This document shows, one piece after another, positions 47,862 to 58,047 of a DNA stretch of 64,000 bases. The position numbers and the translations under genes were made by a program. Below the pieces are notes generated by a model. It was given only the letters and a program-made list of their open reading frames with translations. It was not told the origin of the DNA and searched no databases. The stretch comes from Triticum aestivum (taxonomy: Eukaryota; Streptophyta; Magnoliopsida; Poales; Poaceae): the NCBI RefSeq assembly GCF_018294505.1, contig NC_057807.1, positions 140,398,747 through 140,462,746 on the forward strand, in the 5' to 3' direction. Positions within the stretch are counted from its first letter, which is position 1. Each line of letters begins with the position of its first letter.

Positions 47862-50241
47862 GGTTCATCTTCGTCTTCGCTCTGAGGTCCCTTCCTTTTG
47901 TGTTCGGTGTTGAGTTTGCCGGCCTGCTTGAAGACCCAACATTCTCTGTTGGTATGATTAGCTGGTTTATCGGGAGTGCCATGGATCTGGCAGGGCCTGT
48001 CTAGGATTTTGTCCAGGTTGGATGGACTGTCCTTGTTGCCGTTAAATGGCTTCTTCCATTGACCGGGTCTTGAGACCCTGAATCCGGCGTTTACCACTGT
48101 ATTGTCTGGGCTTTCTTCATTGTTCCGACGTTTGTTTTTATTGTGTCGTGGTTTTCCATTGCCATCCCTGACCTCAGAGGTGCCGAGATCACTGGTGCTG
48201 TTGCGGGCTAACCAGTTGTCTTCGCCCGCACAAAAGCGGGTCGTGAGTGTACTTAAGGCGGCCATTGTCCTTGACTTTTCCTGGCCGCGGTGTCTGGCCA
48301 GCCATTCATCCCGGACATTGTGTTTGAAGGCCGCTAAGGCTTCGGTGTCCGGACAGTCGACAATTTGGTTCTTCTTAGTAAGAAACCTGTTCCAAAGCTT
48401 ACGGGATGATTCTCCGGGTTGTTGGATTATGTGATTTAGATCGTCTGCATCCGGAGGCCGGACATAGGTCCCTTGGAAATTGGTCCGGAAAGCATCCTCA
48501 AGTTCTTCCCTGCTTCCGATGGAGTTTTCGGGGAGGCTTTTCAGCGAGTGCCGAGCTGGTCCTTTCAGCTTGAGGGGTAAATATTTAATGGCGTGGAGAT
48601 CATCTCCGCGAGCCATGTGGATGTGAAGAATGAAGTATTCTATCCAAACCGCAGGGTCTGTCGTTCCATCGTATGCCTCGATGTTTACATGTTTGAACCC
48701 TTCTGGAAAATCGTGTTCTAGCACCTCATCGGTGAAGCACAGGGGGTGTGCGACGCCCCTGTATCTGGCTATGTCGTGGATTGGGTCCGAGGGTTGTAAA
48801 GTTCGGTATTGGTTCTGAGCTAGTAAATGGCCAACGTGTTTTGTTTGATAATGGTGATCCCGTGTAGGAGCATGTTCCCTTGATCCATAGATGGACCTGG
48901 TTTTGCCAGCTTTTTTGTCCAGGTCCTCGCGTAGATCGTGTTTCTGGTCCTGGGCCGCAGCCTTCCTTCCTTTGCGGGGAGGGGGCGCGGGCTTGTGTAC
49001 GGCATTGCTAGCCGCTTTGTCGCGACCGCGAGGTGGTTGGTCCGGCCAGTCGGCCGTATTGTTTTTCGGCGGTATAGGCGCGATAGCCTCGTCGTCGAAT
49101 TTGGGCAACAACTTACGTTTAGGATAACTCTTTGTTTGGCGATTACCACCGTATTTTTCCTCGGCGTCTAGCACTTCGTTCCATCTGTCATTGAGCGTAT
49201 CATGTGCGGCTTTAAGCTGCTACTTCTGCTTTTTCAGGATCCTTGCAGTGGCGATAAGCCTTTGGTGGAGGCGTTCTTGTTCTAATGGTTCTTCTGGGAT
49301 GACGAACTCGTTGTCGCCCAGGCTGATCTCCTCTTCAGAGACAAGTTGGTAATTGCTATCTTCGGTGTCGCTGTGTTCAGACAACATCTCCGGACTGTGT
49401 TCGCCGTCCTCTTGCACGCCCTGCTCCAATGCTGGGCCTGCGGGGTCTTCGGCTTGGTTCAAATTACCATCATCGTCCCTGACAATGTTGTTGTTTTTCC
49501 TTTTGCCGGATCGAGGTCGGCGTTTGGACGCCGGCATTTAGGAGGTTCATCGACAGACATGTTGTTATCGCCGTCGGCCTCGTTCTCCTTTGGTGTGTCC
49601 ACCATGTATATATCGTATGACTATGTAGCTGTCCACTGCCCTAAAGGTGGTGGTTTTTGTGCCTACTCTTTTCCGGCATCGTCGTCCATACCGTCGATGT
49701 CTTCGAAGCCGTAATTGAGCGTGTCGGTTAAATCCTCGATAGTGGCAATGAAGTGGGTGGTGGGTGGGGAACGAAGCCCTTCGTCGTCCGCTTCCCACCC
49801 AAGCCGGACATAGTTCGGCCAAGAGCCCCCCGACAAGGAGAGGGACTTCAATGAGTTTAACACGTCGCCAAAAGGCGAGTGCTGGAAGATGTCCGCAGAG
49901 CTAAACTCTAAGACCGACGCCCAATCGGGTTCGATGGACGCAGATGCATGCGGTCCGGAGCCCTTAGCCGGAGACGTGTCCGAGGTTTCGGTAACACAAG
50001 CCCAGCCTAATGTTGGGTCTATGTGCGGCATGAGCGCCGCTGAGTCTGCGGCCTTCGCAGTGGGGTTGAGCTTCTCTTCGGACGACGCAGTCCGCTCCGG
50101 CTCTGGGGACAGGGCGGTCACATGCACTATCTCCTGTGTGCTGCCAGATGACAGATCTAGGTCATGTTCATCATGGTGGCCGAGGACAACCGTCATGGGC
50201 TCGAATCCATTGAAGATCAAGTCTCCGTGGATATCGGCCAC
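47810..50241 (-). pseudogene. gag polyprotein of the Tat-like element
   Basis: Minus strand. The N-terminal part starts at ATG 50241 (MADIHGDLIFNGFEP) and is acidic; TAG at about 49660 and a frame change near 49540 follow. The next frame (49537 to 47810) is open except for one TAG at 49217-49219. It contains the retrotransposon gag core: EAYDGTTDPAVWIEYFILHI, DDLHAIKYLPLKLKGPARH, then FQGTYVRPPDADDLNHIIQQ and KLWNRFLTKKNQIVDC. A basic tail follows, with CQIHGTPDKPANHTNREC, a CCHC-like cluster. It would make the capsid of the virus-like particle. The stops look like C-to-T changes of Gln codons. Confidence 0.8.
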
Positions 50242-50455
50242 AAAATTCAGGCTTCCAATTCTGACCTGGTGGCCAGGGGCGTAGCTGTCGATCTGCTCTA
50301 GATGACCAAGCGAGTTGGCCTGCAGTGCGAAGCACCGAATATGAAGGTCTGTCCGGGGAGGAAGATCTCCCCCTGGACTGCATTGTTATAGACGATTGAT
50401 GGAGCCATCAAGCCTATCTTCAACGACACAACGGAACTCTCAATGAAAGCACCAA

Positions 50456-50930
50456 TGTCGGTGTCAAAACCGGCGGATCTCGGGTAGGGGGTCCCGAACT
50501 TTGCATCTAAGGCTAATGGTAACAGGAGGCGGGGGACACAATGTTTACCCAGGTTCGGGCCCTCTCTGTGGAGGTAATACCCTACTTCCTGCTTGATTGA
50601 TCTTGATGAATATGAGTATTACGAGAGTTGATCTACCACGAGATCGTAATGGCTAAACCCTAGAAGTCTAGCCTATGAGGTTATAATGATTGTTGCTAAA
50701 CCCTAGAAGTCTAAACCCTCCGATTTATATACACACCAGGGGGGCTAGGGTTGTACAAAGTCGGTTACAGAGAAAGGAATCTACATATCCGGATTGCCAA
50801 GCTTGCCTTCCATGCAAAGGAGAGTCCCATCCGGACACGGAGTCTTCTATCTTGTGTCTTCATAGTCCAATAGTCCAGCCAAAGTATATAGTTCGGCTAT
50901 CCGAGGGCCCCTTAGTCTAGGACTCCCTCA
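50456..50930 (-). repeat. 5' LTR of the Tat-like element
   Basis: 475 bp with TG...CA ends, identical in structure to the left LTR but lacking a 5-bp GACGA present there. TATA-like TATATA(A) occurs on the minus strand near 50727. Confidence 0.92.
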
Positions 50931-51717
50931 GGCTCCATGGCATCCATCGCACCATACTCAGTAAGCATCTCGCCGTCCACGCCCGCCATCTCTTTGGAAA
51001 AGGCCGCCACGAGCTGGGCATGGGCGGCCATGATCTGGGCTTGGACGGGCTCCGTCGTGGCAAGGTATGCGGTGGAGGAACGGACGGCTGCTCGAACGCT
51101 CTCGGCGATTGCCAACTCTTCGTCGTGGGTTGCCGACCATTGTCGGAGAAGCTTTGTTTGATTTGTGCGGTGAGCCACGAGCTGGGCATGGGCGGCCTCC
51201 ATCAGGGCTAAGGCCACTATTGCGGAACGGACAACTGTTGTGCTGCTCTCGCCAGTTGCTATCCCCGAGGTAGATGTTGCTGCCGCCACCTGAGAAGCAA
51301 CAGCGACCATTTGGCCTGCCTTGGCTGCCTGGTCGCGGATTAGGGCCGCGCTCATGCACCTTGTTAGCACGCGCATGGCGGCTGGGGCTGCGCTCTCCCC
51401 GGAGTGGGCCACTAAAGTTGCCCTCACGACGCGGGTCCACGTCCCCATCTTTCACCGGTGACGATTGAACAGTGAAATGGTATTTGTGAGCGAGCTAGTG
51501 TGCTTGACACGCCGGCTATGGACTGTCGCCGACGCACCATCTCGCGCAAGCCATAGGCGTACTATACTCCGACAGTGCTCCAGGATATTTTGTACTGCAT
51601 CTCACACGGTTGGTGATAATAAACTATGTGAGATCAACTTGATTTTTCATCTTGATTTGAATTACATAATGGGGTCACAGCGACAATGAACATGCAACTA
51701 TAGGTGTGTCATAAAAA

Positions 51718-54060
51718 ATGGAATTATTCAGGGTTCGTTTGGAAATTTTTATACATTAACTTGGTTTTCTAGCAATTTCAGGTGCACAATTCAAAACTAA
51801 ACTACATGCACATGCTTCGGTGCACCAACATGGGTTGTAAAATCATATATATGTCCATGGGTTTATGCTTATGTCCCGTGCAAGAAATGGGGATGAATTT
51901 CGAACACCACGACATCGTGGCTCTCTGGCAAACGTTGAGGTACTTGCTTTTTGTAATTCTAGTAAATCCAAAACCCATCTGAAATTCATGAACCTTGGCA
52001 TGCTATCATGGAATGGCATCAACATGCTGGGGTAAAAAATATTGTCGCATTTGGGGCAGGTTATGATATAAGCTTCTCACAAACCAGAGCTTCTCACAAG
52101 AAGCCTCATGGTTCTGTTAGGGAAACATGTCACTTTTGTGGACAAAACGATATTCGTCGCCTCTTCTTGCTTTCAATTTTTTTCCTGGTGTCAACATAGA
52201 ACAACAGGAGTGTAGCGTTAAATTTTGGAATTTTTCAGGGATCGTTTGGACATTTTTACACATTAACTGAGTTTTCTAGGCATTTATGTGCATAAATCAA
52301 AATTGAACTACATGCACATGTTCCAGTGCATAAAAATGCGTTGAAAAATTAAATGTGTGTCTTTCATTGCAAGCTTAGGTCACATGCAAGAAATGAGAAT
52401 GAATGTCAAACACCTTGACACTATTGCTCGGGCGCTAACATTGAGATACACAGTTTTAAAATTCTAGTAAATCGAAAACTTGTCTAAAATTCATGAAACT
52501 TTACATGATATCATGGAACATCATCGACATGCCGTGGTAAAAATATTGTCCCATTTGGGGCAGGTTTGGGTATAAGCTTCTCGCAAACCAGAACTTCTCT
52601 CACAACAAGCCTGATGGTTTTGGTAGGGAACGTGCCACCTTGGGGGATGAAACGCTATCTATTGCCTCTTACTTTCAAACAATTTCTCGGGTCAACATAG
52701 AACAACAGGAGTGTCATGTCAATTTTTGGGATTTTTCGGGGTTCGCTTGGACATTTTTATACATTAACTGAGTTTTCTATGCATTTATGTGCATAACTCA
52801 AATTTGAACTACATGCACATGCTCCAGTGCATATAAATGGGTTCAAAATTGAAATATGTGTCCTTGGTTGCATGCTTAAGTCCCATGCAAGAAATGAGAA
52901 TGAATGTCAAACACCTTGCCACTATTGCTCGGCCGCTAACATTGAGATACATGGTTTTTAAATTCCAGTAAATCGAAAACGTATCTAATTTTTTTGAAAC
53001 TTGACATGCTAGCATGGAACGACATTAACATGTCGTGGTAAAAATATTGTCCCATTTGGGGTAGGTTGGGGTATAAGCTTCTCACAAACCAGAGCTTCTC
53101 GCAACAAGCCTCATGGTTACGGTAGGGAACGTTTCACCTTTATGGACGAAACGGTATCCGTTGCCTCTTCTTGATTTCAATTGTTTTTCCTGGTGTCAAC
53201 ATAGAACAACATGAGTGTTGTGTTAATTTTAGGAATCTTTCGGGGTTTGTTTGGACATTTTTATACATACTTTTCTATGCATTTATGTGCATAATTCAAA
53301 TTTGAACTACAAGCACATGCTCCAGTGCATGTAAATTGGTTGAAAAATCAAATTTGTGTCCTCGGTTGCATGCTTAGGTCCCATGCAAGAAATGGGAATG
53401 AATGTCAAACACCTTGCCACCGTCACTCGGCCACAAACATTGAGGTACATGGTTTTTAAATTCTAGTAAATCCAAAACTTGTCTGAAGTTCATGAAACTT
53501 GACATGCTATCATGGAGCGGCATCAACATGTTGAGGTAAATATTTCATCCCATTTGGGGTAGGTTTGGGTATAAGCTTCTCGCAAACCAGAGCTTCTCAC
53601 AACAAGCCTGATGGTTTCGATAGGGAACGTGCCACCTTTGGGGACGAAACGATATCCGTTGCCTCTTCTTGCTTTCAAAATTTTTCTAGTGTCGACATAG
53701 AACGACAGGAGTGTTGTGTCAATTTTTGGGGTTTTTCGGGGTTCGCTTGGACATTTTTATACATTAATTGGTTTTCTAGGCATTTTATGTGCATAATTCA
53801 AATTTGAACTACATGCACATGCTCCAGTGCAGAAAAATGGGTTGACATATCAAATGTGTGTCCTTGGGTGCATGCTTAGGTCCCATGTAAGAAATGGGAA
53901 TGAATTTCAAACACCAGGGCACTGTTGATTGCCGGCAAAACGTTGAGATACTTTGTTTTTAAATTCTAGTCAATCCAAAACTCATCTGAAATTCATGAAA
54001 CTTGGCATGCTATAATGGAATGGCACCCGACATGCTGTGGTATTTTTTGTGTCCATTTTG
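51718..54060. repeat. Tandem array, about 500-bp unit, 4.6 copies
   Basis: The landmark G(T/A)TCG(T/C)TTGGACATTTTTA occurs at 51733, 52240, 52741, 53245 and 53741 (507, 501, 504 and 496 bp apart). A second landmark ACAACAGGAGTGT lies at 52202, 52702, 53206 and 53702. Copies are roughly 80-90% alike by eye, with no open frame conserved among them. It ends abruptly near 54060. It is satellite-like; I do not recognise the family. Confidence 0.92.
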
Positions 54061-54496
54061 AGGGAAGGTGCACTCGAATAACAACCAACAAAGGCATTTT
54101 TGAAACAAATAGCTACCACTTTAACATCTCAAACGTTTGTATAATTTAAAGCGTGTGTGTTCTATTAACCAGTCACATGGTGCCACGTGTCTCTCTTTTA
54201 ATGGCTATAAGAGGTGCCATGCAGACAGCTGCTTGACTGAACGGGAGGCGTGCGAGCGTAGTCCGGTGCGCAGGATGACCGAGAGGCGTGCAAGCTGTCC
54301 TCCAATGCGTAGGCTCACTGGGAAGCGTGCGAGTTGTATGCTGCGCAGGCTCACTGGGAAGCGAGCCCTTTGACTTCCATGGCCGCCCGCCTTGCTTGTA
54401 TCCTCTCCATTAATGGCGCCCGAGCTGCTGTTTAATATGGGCAGCCTTACTGTTCGCCTCCCATTGCCCTCCCTCCCACAAGCCTCCACCAACATC

Positions 54497-55083
54497 ATGG
54501 CGCAGAAGGATCATCTGCCACTAGTCTTCAAGTTTAGTGAAGTCGACTCTGAGCCGGAGGAGATAGAAAATAAGGAGGAATGAGGCCTCATGGACATGGC
54601 CCTGGAAGAGCTGGTCGCGGCGGTTGCTGCCCTCGCGCCCGTCCCAGCTCCCATCCCCGCGCCCACGCCAGCGACCATCCCCGTAGCGTTGACGGGCTCG
54701 TCCTGAGTACTATCATAGAGCTGGAAGCCGTGGGCAGCAGCGAGGTCTCCACGGACCCGTGCGAGCTCGTGTACATGCCAGCGCCCGTGCCTGTGCGTGC
54801 CCCTACACCCACTGCGACGCCAGTCCTTGTGCATTTTCCTGCACCCGCCGCGCCCGTGCCCATGCGTGCACCCTCCTCAGCGGCATGGGACGCCTTCGTC
54901 AACCGCTACCTCGCAGCGCCGCCAGTTTCCGTCCTCTCGCGCCTCGCCCGTCAATCGCGCGACGACATGATGTTTGATTTCCAAGTGAAGAACATTCTGT
55001 CCTGCCTTGAAGACTTCAACAACGGCGTCCCGGAGGACGACAACAACAATGCCGGCGTGGCACGCCACCTCCGCCGTCGCTAA
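54497..55083 (+). pseudogene. Pro/Ala-rich ORF remnant
   Basis: Starts at ATG 54497 (MAQKDHLPLVFKFSEVDSEPEE), stops at 54581, continues in the same frame as MALEELVAAVAALAPVPAPI, and after a frame change near 54700 reads LVLSTIIELEAVGSSEVSTDP. A VPAPVPVRAPTP-type Pro repeat follows, then AWDAFVNRYL, then DDMMFDFQVKNILSCLEDFN with a stop at 55081-55083. It looks like an accessory ORF of a transposon, broken by one stop and one frameshift. Function unknown. Confidence 0.5.
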
Positions 55084-55249
55084 AAATAGTTTTTGGGGTT
55101 TAATATTGTATCTTAATCATATGAATATAAATTCGCAGTGTGATTGAATGAAAGATATGGTTTGAACGAACTTGCATTTTTCTCCCTTAATGTACAGACT
55201 TATCAAACAATTTTCTTTTAAAAATGTCAATGGTTTTTAACTATAAAAC

Positions 55250-55560
55250 ACTCATCGCAAACGTTTTAGTTAGGACACCCGGATGCAAACCGACAACTTC
55301 CCCAGGGAGCCAAGGGAAAATGTGCCGAGCAGGATTTGTGCAACTCTTGATCGCAAACATTTTAGATAGAACAGTCATATGCAAAGTGAGAGTATGGTCT
55401 TCCCCAGTAAGTCAAGGGAAAATTCGCGGTGCAGGATTTGTGCATCTCTTCAATGCAAATGGTTCAGATTGAATATGGTGTGCAAAGCCAGACTTCAGCG
55501 CTAAGCCAAGAGAAAATGTGTCGATCAGGATTTGTACATCCCTTCAACGCAAACGATTGT
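55250..55560. repeat. Tandem repeat, about 97-bp unit, 3.2 copies
   Basis: 'TCGCAAAC' starts units at about 55255, 55351, 55453 and 55547, each followed by 'AAGGGAAAATG(T/C)G...GCAGGATTTGT(G/A)CA'. Diverged. It may be a subterminal repeat of a CACTA-type element given the neighbouring ORF remnants. Confidence 0.85.
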
Positions 55561-55625
55561 TTTGGATGACCCGTGTGCAACCACATACAAACAATTTGGT
55601 AAGATTTGCATCTGTCATATTGGGT

Positions 55626-55725
55626 ATATTGTCATTTGTCAAACTGGAAAGATTGACATTTGTTGATCTAGTAACATTGCCATTTGTCAACCTTGTAGCA
55701 CTGCGATTTGTCAAAATATGCAGCT
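55626..55725. repeat. 24-bp tandem repeat, four copies
   Basis: The core ATT(G/T)(T/A/C)CATTTGT(C/T)(A/G)A recurs every 24 bp. Because 24 is a multiple of three, translation gives an 8-residue periodicity (LSFVKLER, LTFVDLVT, LPFVNLVA). No larger frame supports a gene. Confidence 0.8.
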
Positions 55726-56036
55726 AAACATCACTAGCACTATCTAATTTTTGCAACTAAAATTCAGTAATTAAGCATAGATTTCATTCATAGATTAAGC
55801 AGTCGTTCTTTATACAAACAGTTCAACTCGACAGCTGAATCGACCAAACTTTTCCCCAATTGTTTCCAACCACGTACTGAAATAGCTAGTTCAACTATAT
55901 ATACTAGCTAATTTTAAGTATGTTATACAGTTCCATCACATCTATAGTGATGAATTGAACAAAATAGCCCTAAATACTACTACTACGGAGGGGCTTTGTA
56001 CTACTTCCGACACAACCTCTCCTCTGCCAAGCACAC

Positions 56037-56806
56037 TCAGTAAGAGGCAGAGGAGGAGGAGCCTACCGACAAGCTGGACAAGTGCAATACGGTGCCTGCC
56101 ACTGCCGCACCTTCAGTGATGCTCCCCTCTATTGCCCTCTGTCGCTCCAGATGACCCCTCTCAAAGCGGTGACTCTCCTCGTAGATCTCCTGATTCCTTG
56201 CCTCTGCGGCAGCATGTGCTGCGGCCACGGCGGCGGTAAGGCTCTTTGCATGCTCGATGAGGCGCTCCTCCTCCTCCCGCAGGAACTTGATGTAGCGCCC
56301 AAGGTCGCTGACGCACGTGTGGGCCTCCACCTCCGCCTCCCGCCTTCGGGCGGCGGTGGCGGAGCGGGTGATGACCCCGACGGTTGACGATGGGCTGGCG
56401 GCCACGACGGCCGACGATGGGGCGGCGGCCACAACCACCACCTCCCGCCTTCAGGCTGCGGCAGCGAAGCGGGTGATGGCCATGGTGGCCGGCAGTGGGG
56501 TGGCAGCCACGACCGCCACCTCCCGCCATCGGGCCGCGGCGGTGGAGCGGGCGATGGCATGGCTTTCAACGGTGGTGTGGCAGCCACGGCGGCAGAAGGT
56601 GGGGTGGCAACAATGGCAGCCAGCAACAGCTGCCGACAGGCAGCGGCATCGGAGCGTGTGGTGGGCGTTCTGCGCACACCCAACAGGGATGCCACTCGCA
56701 CTACACTATGTCGGGGACTGCGCCGCCGCAGCGGTGTAGCCTCCCAGCTGGAGCTGTCCTCTGATGACGGCAGAGTGGCTAAGCGACGACGACGGACCGG
56801 TGCCAT
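56037..56806 (-). pseudogene. Ala-rich transposon ORF remnant with internal duplication
   Basis: Minus-strand ATG 56806 (MAPVRRRRLATLPSSEDSSSW) opens a frame that must shift at least once to reach the other long frame ending at 56037 (ARRREAEVEAHTCVSDLG, then FLREEEERLIEHAKSLTAAVAAAHAAAEARN). The middle consists of three tandem-like copies around 56330, 56439 and 56515 (each with CTCCCGCC(T/A)TCGGGC...GCGGGTGATG), which keeps several frames open at once. No domain is recognised. It resembles the other Ala-rich remnants at 51 and 54 kb. Confidence 0.5.
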
Positions 56807-58047
56807 TGACGATTGTGGGAGAAGCAAATGAGATAATCCACAATGAGGGAGGGGGAAAGCGACGCAGGACTAGCCGGCCATGAGCGTTTGTATATCAGCC
56901 CGGTAAGCATTGGGATTTTGGGGGATTTCATCGAGTCGGGTCGGAAGCTTGCACGGGAGCCTGTGTGGTTGCGCGGGAATGGGATCACCACCGTTTGGCC
57001 AAAATATCGCCCCTCCCCCCGTGCTACATCTTGAGCTTGCTTTGTTTTTTCCCTTGAAGAGGAAAGGGTGATGCAACAAAGTAGAGGTAGGTATTTCCCT
57101 CAGTTAGAGAACCAAGGTATCAATCCAGTAGGAGACAACGCACAAACCACCAAGACCTGCACAAACAATCAAACAACTTGCACCCAATGCGATAAAGAGA
57201 TTGTCAATCCCTTCACGGTTACTTGCAAAAGTGAGATCTGATAGAGATAGATAAACAAAAAGTAAAATATTTTTGGGTTTTTTTGGTTTATAGATCTTAA
57301 AGTAAAAGATTGCAAAATAGTAGATCGGAAACTTATATGATGGAAAATAGACCCGGGGGCCATAGCTTTCACAAGTGGCTTCTCTCAAGATAGCAAATAA
57401 TCCGTGGGTGAACAAATTACTGTCGAGCAATTGATAGAAAAACGCAAAGTTATGACGATATCCAAGGCAATGATTATGAACTATAGGCATCATGTCCGTG
57501 TCAACTAGACCGACTCCTGCCTGCATCTACTACTATTACTCCACACATCGACAGACTCCTGCCTGTATCTAGAGTATTAAGTTTATGAAGAACAGAGTAA
57601 TGCATTAAGTAATATGACATGATGTAGAGGAATAAACTCAAGCAATATGATGTAAACCCCATCTTTTTATCCTCGATGGCAACAATACAATGTGTGCCTT
57701 GCTGCTCCTACTATCACTAGGAAAGGACACCGCAAGATTGAACCCAAAGCTAAGCACTTCTCCCATTGCAAGAAAAAACAATCTAGTTGGCCAAACCTAA
57801 CCGATAGTTCGAAGAGAATTACAACGATATCAAATCATGCATATTAGAATTCAGAGAGGATTCAAATAATATTCATAGATAAGCTGATCATAAATCCACA
57901 ATTCATCGGATCTCGACAAACACACTGCAAAAGAAGATTACATCAGATAGATCTCCAAGAACATCAAGGAGAACATGGTATTGAGAAGCAAAGAGAGAGA
58001 AGAAGCCATCTAGCTACTAGCTATGGACCAGTAGGTCTGAGGTAAAC

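Larger units (their letters stand above)
41809..50930 (-). mobile_element. Ty3/gypsy element (Tat-like), 9122 bp, gag+protease, no RT/integrase
   Basis: Two LTRs (41809-42288 and 50456-50930) begin TGTCGGTGTC and end GACTCCCTCA. The element is flanked by GGCTC (41804-41808 and 50931-50935). The primer site TTGGTGCTTTCATTG adjoins the right LTR on the minus strand and the purine tract CAGGGGCTAT adjoins the left one, so transcription runs leftward. It carries gag, protease and an antisense ORF. I count about 32 substitutions and one 5-bp gap between the LTRs (about 6-7%), which suggests an age of a few million years. Pol beyond protease is missing, so it is non-autonomous or internally deleted. 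Confidence 0.92.
41731..51448 (-). pseudogene. 196-aa ORF split by the gypsy insertion
   Basis: Minus-strand frame from ATG 51448 (MGTWTRVVRATLV) runs open to the target duplication at 50931-50935. Skipping the 9.1-kb insertion and one GGCTC copy, it continues in frame at 41803 (LPQETVGRELDMEEAAEINE) to TAG at 41731-41733. The joined coding length is 591 nt. The protein is Ala/Val/Thr-rich with repeated AAHAQLVA(A/H) and no domain I know. It is probably an accessory ORF of an older transposon. It was intact until the insertion. Confidence 0.7.

Noticed and set aside
41809..50930. Complete autonomous retrotransposon
   Set aside because: No RT, RNase H or integrase motif was found on either strand between the protease remnant and the left LTR.
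56161..56831. Several long frames on both strands
   Set aside because: Generated by an internal tandem duplication in a GC-rich ORF remnant; only the minus-strand frames with the coiled-coil-like end look protein-like.
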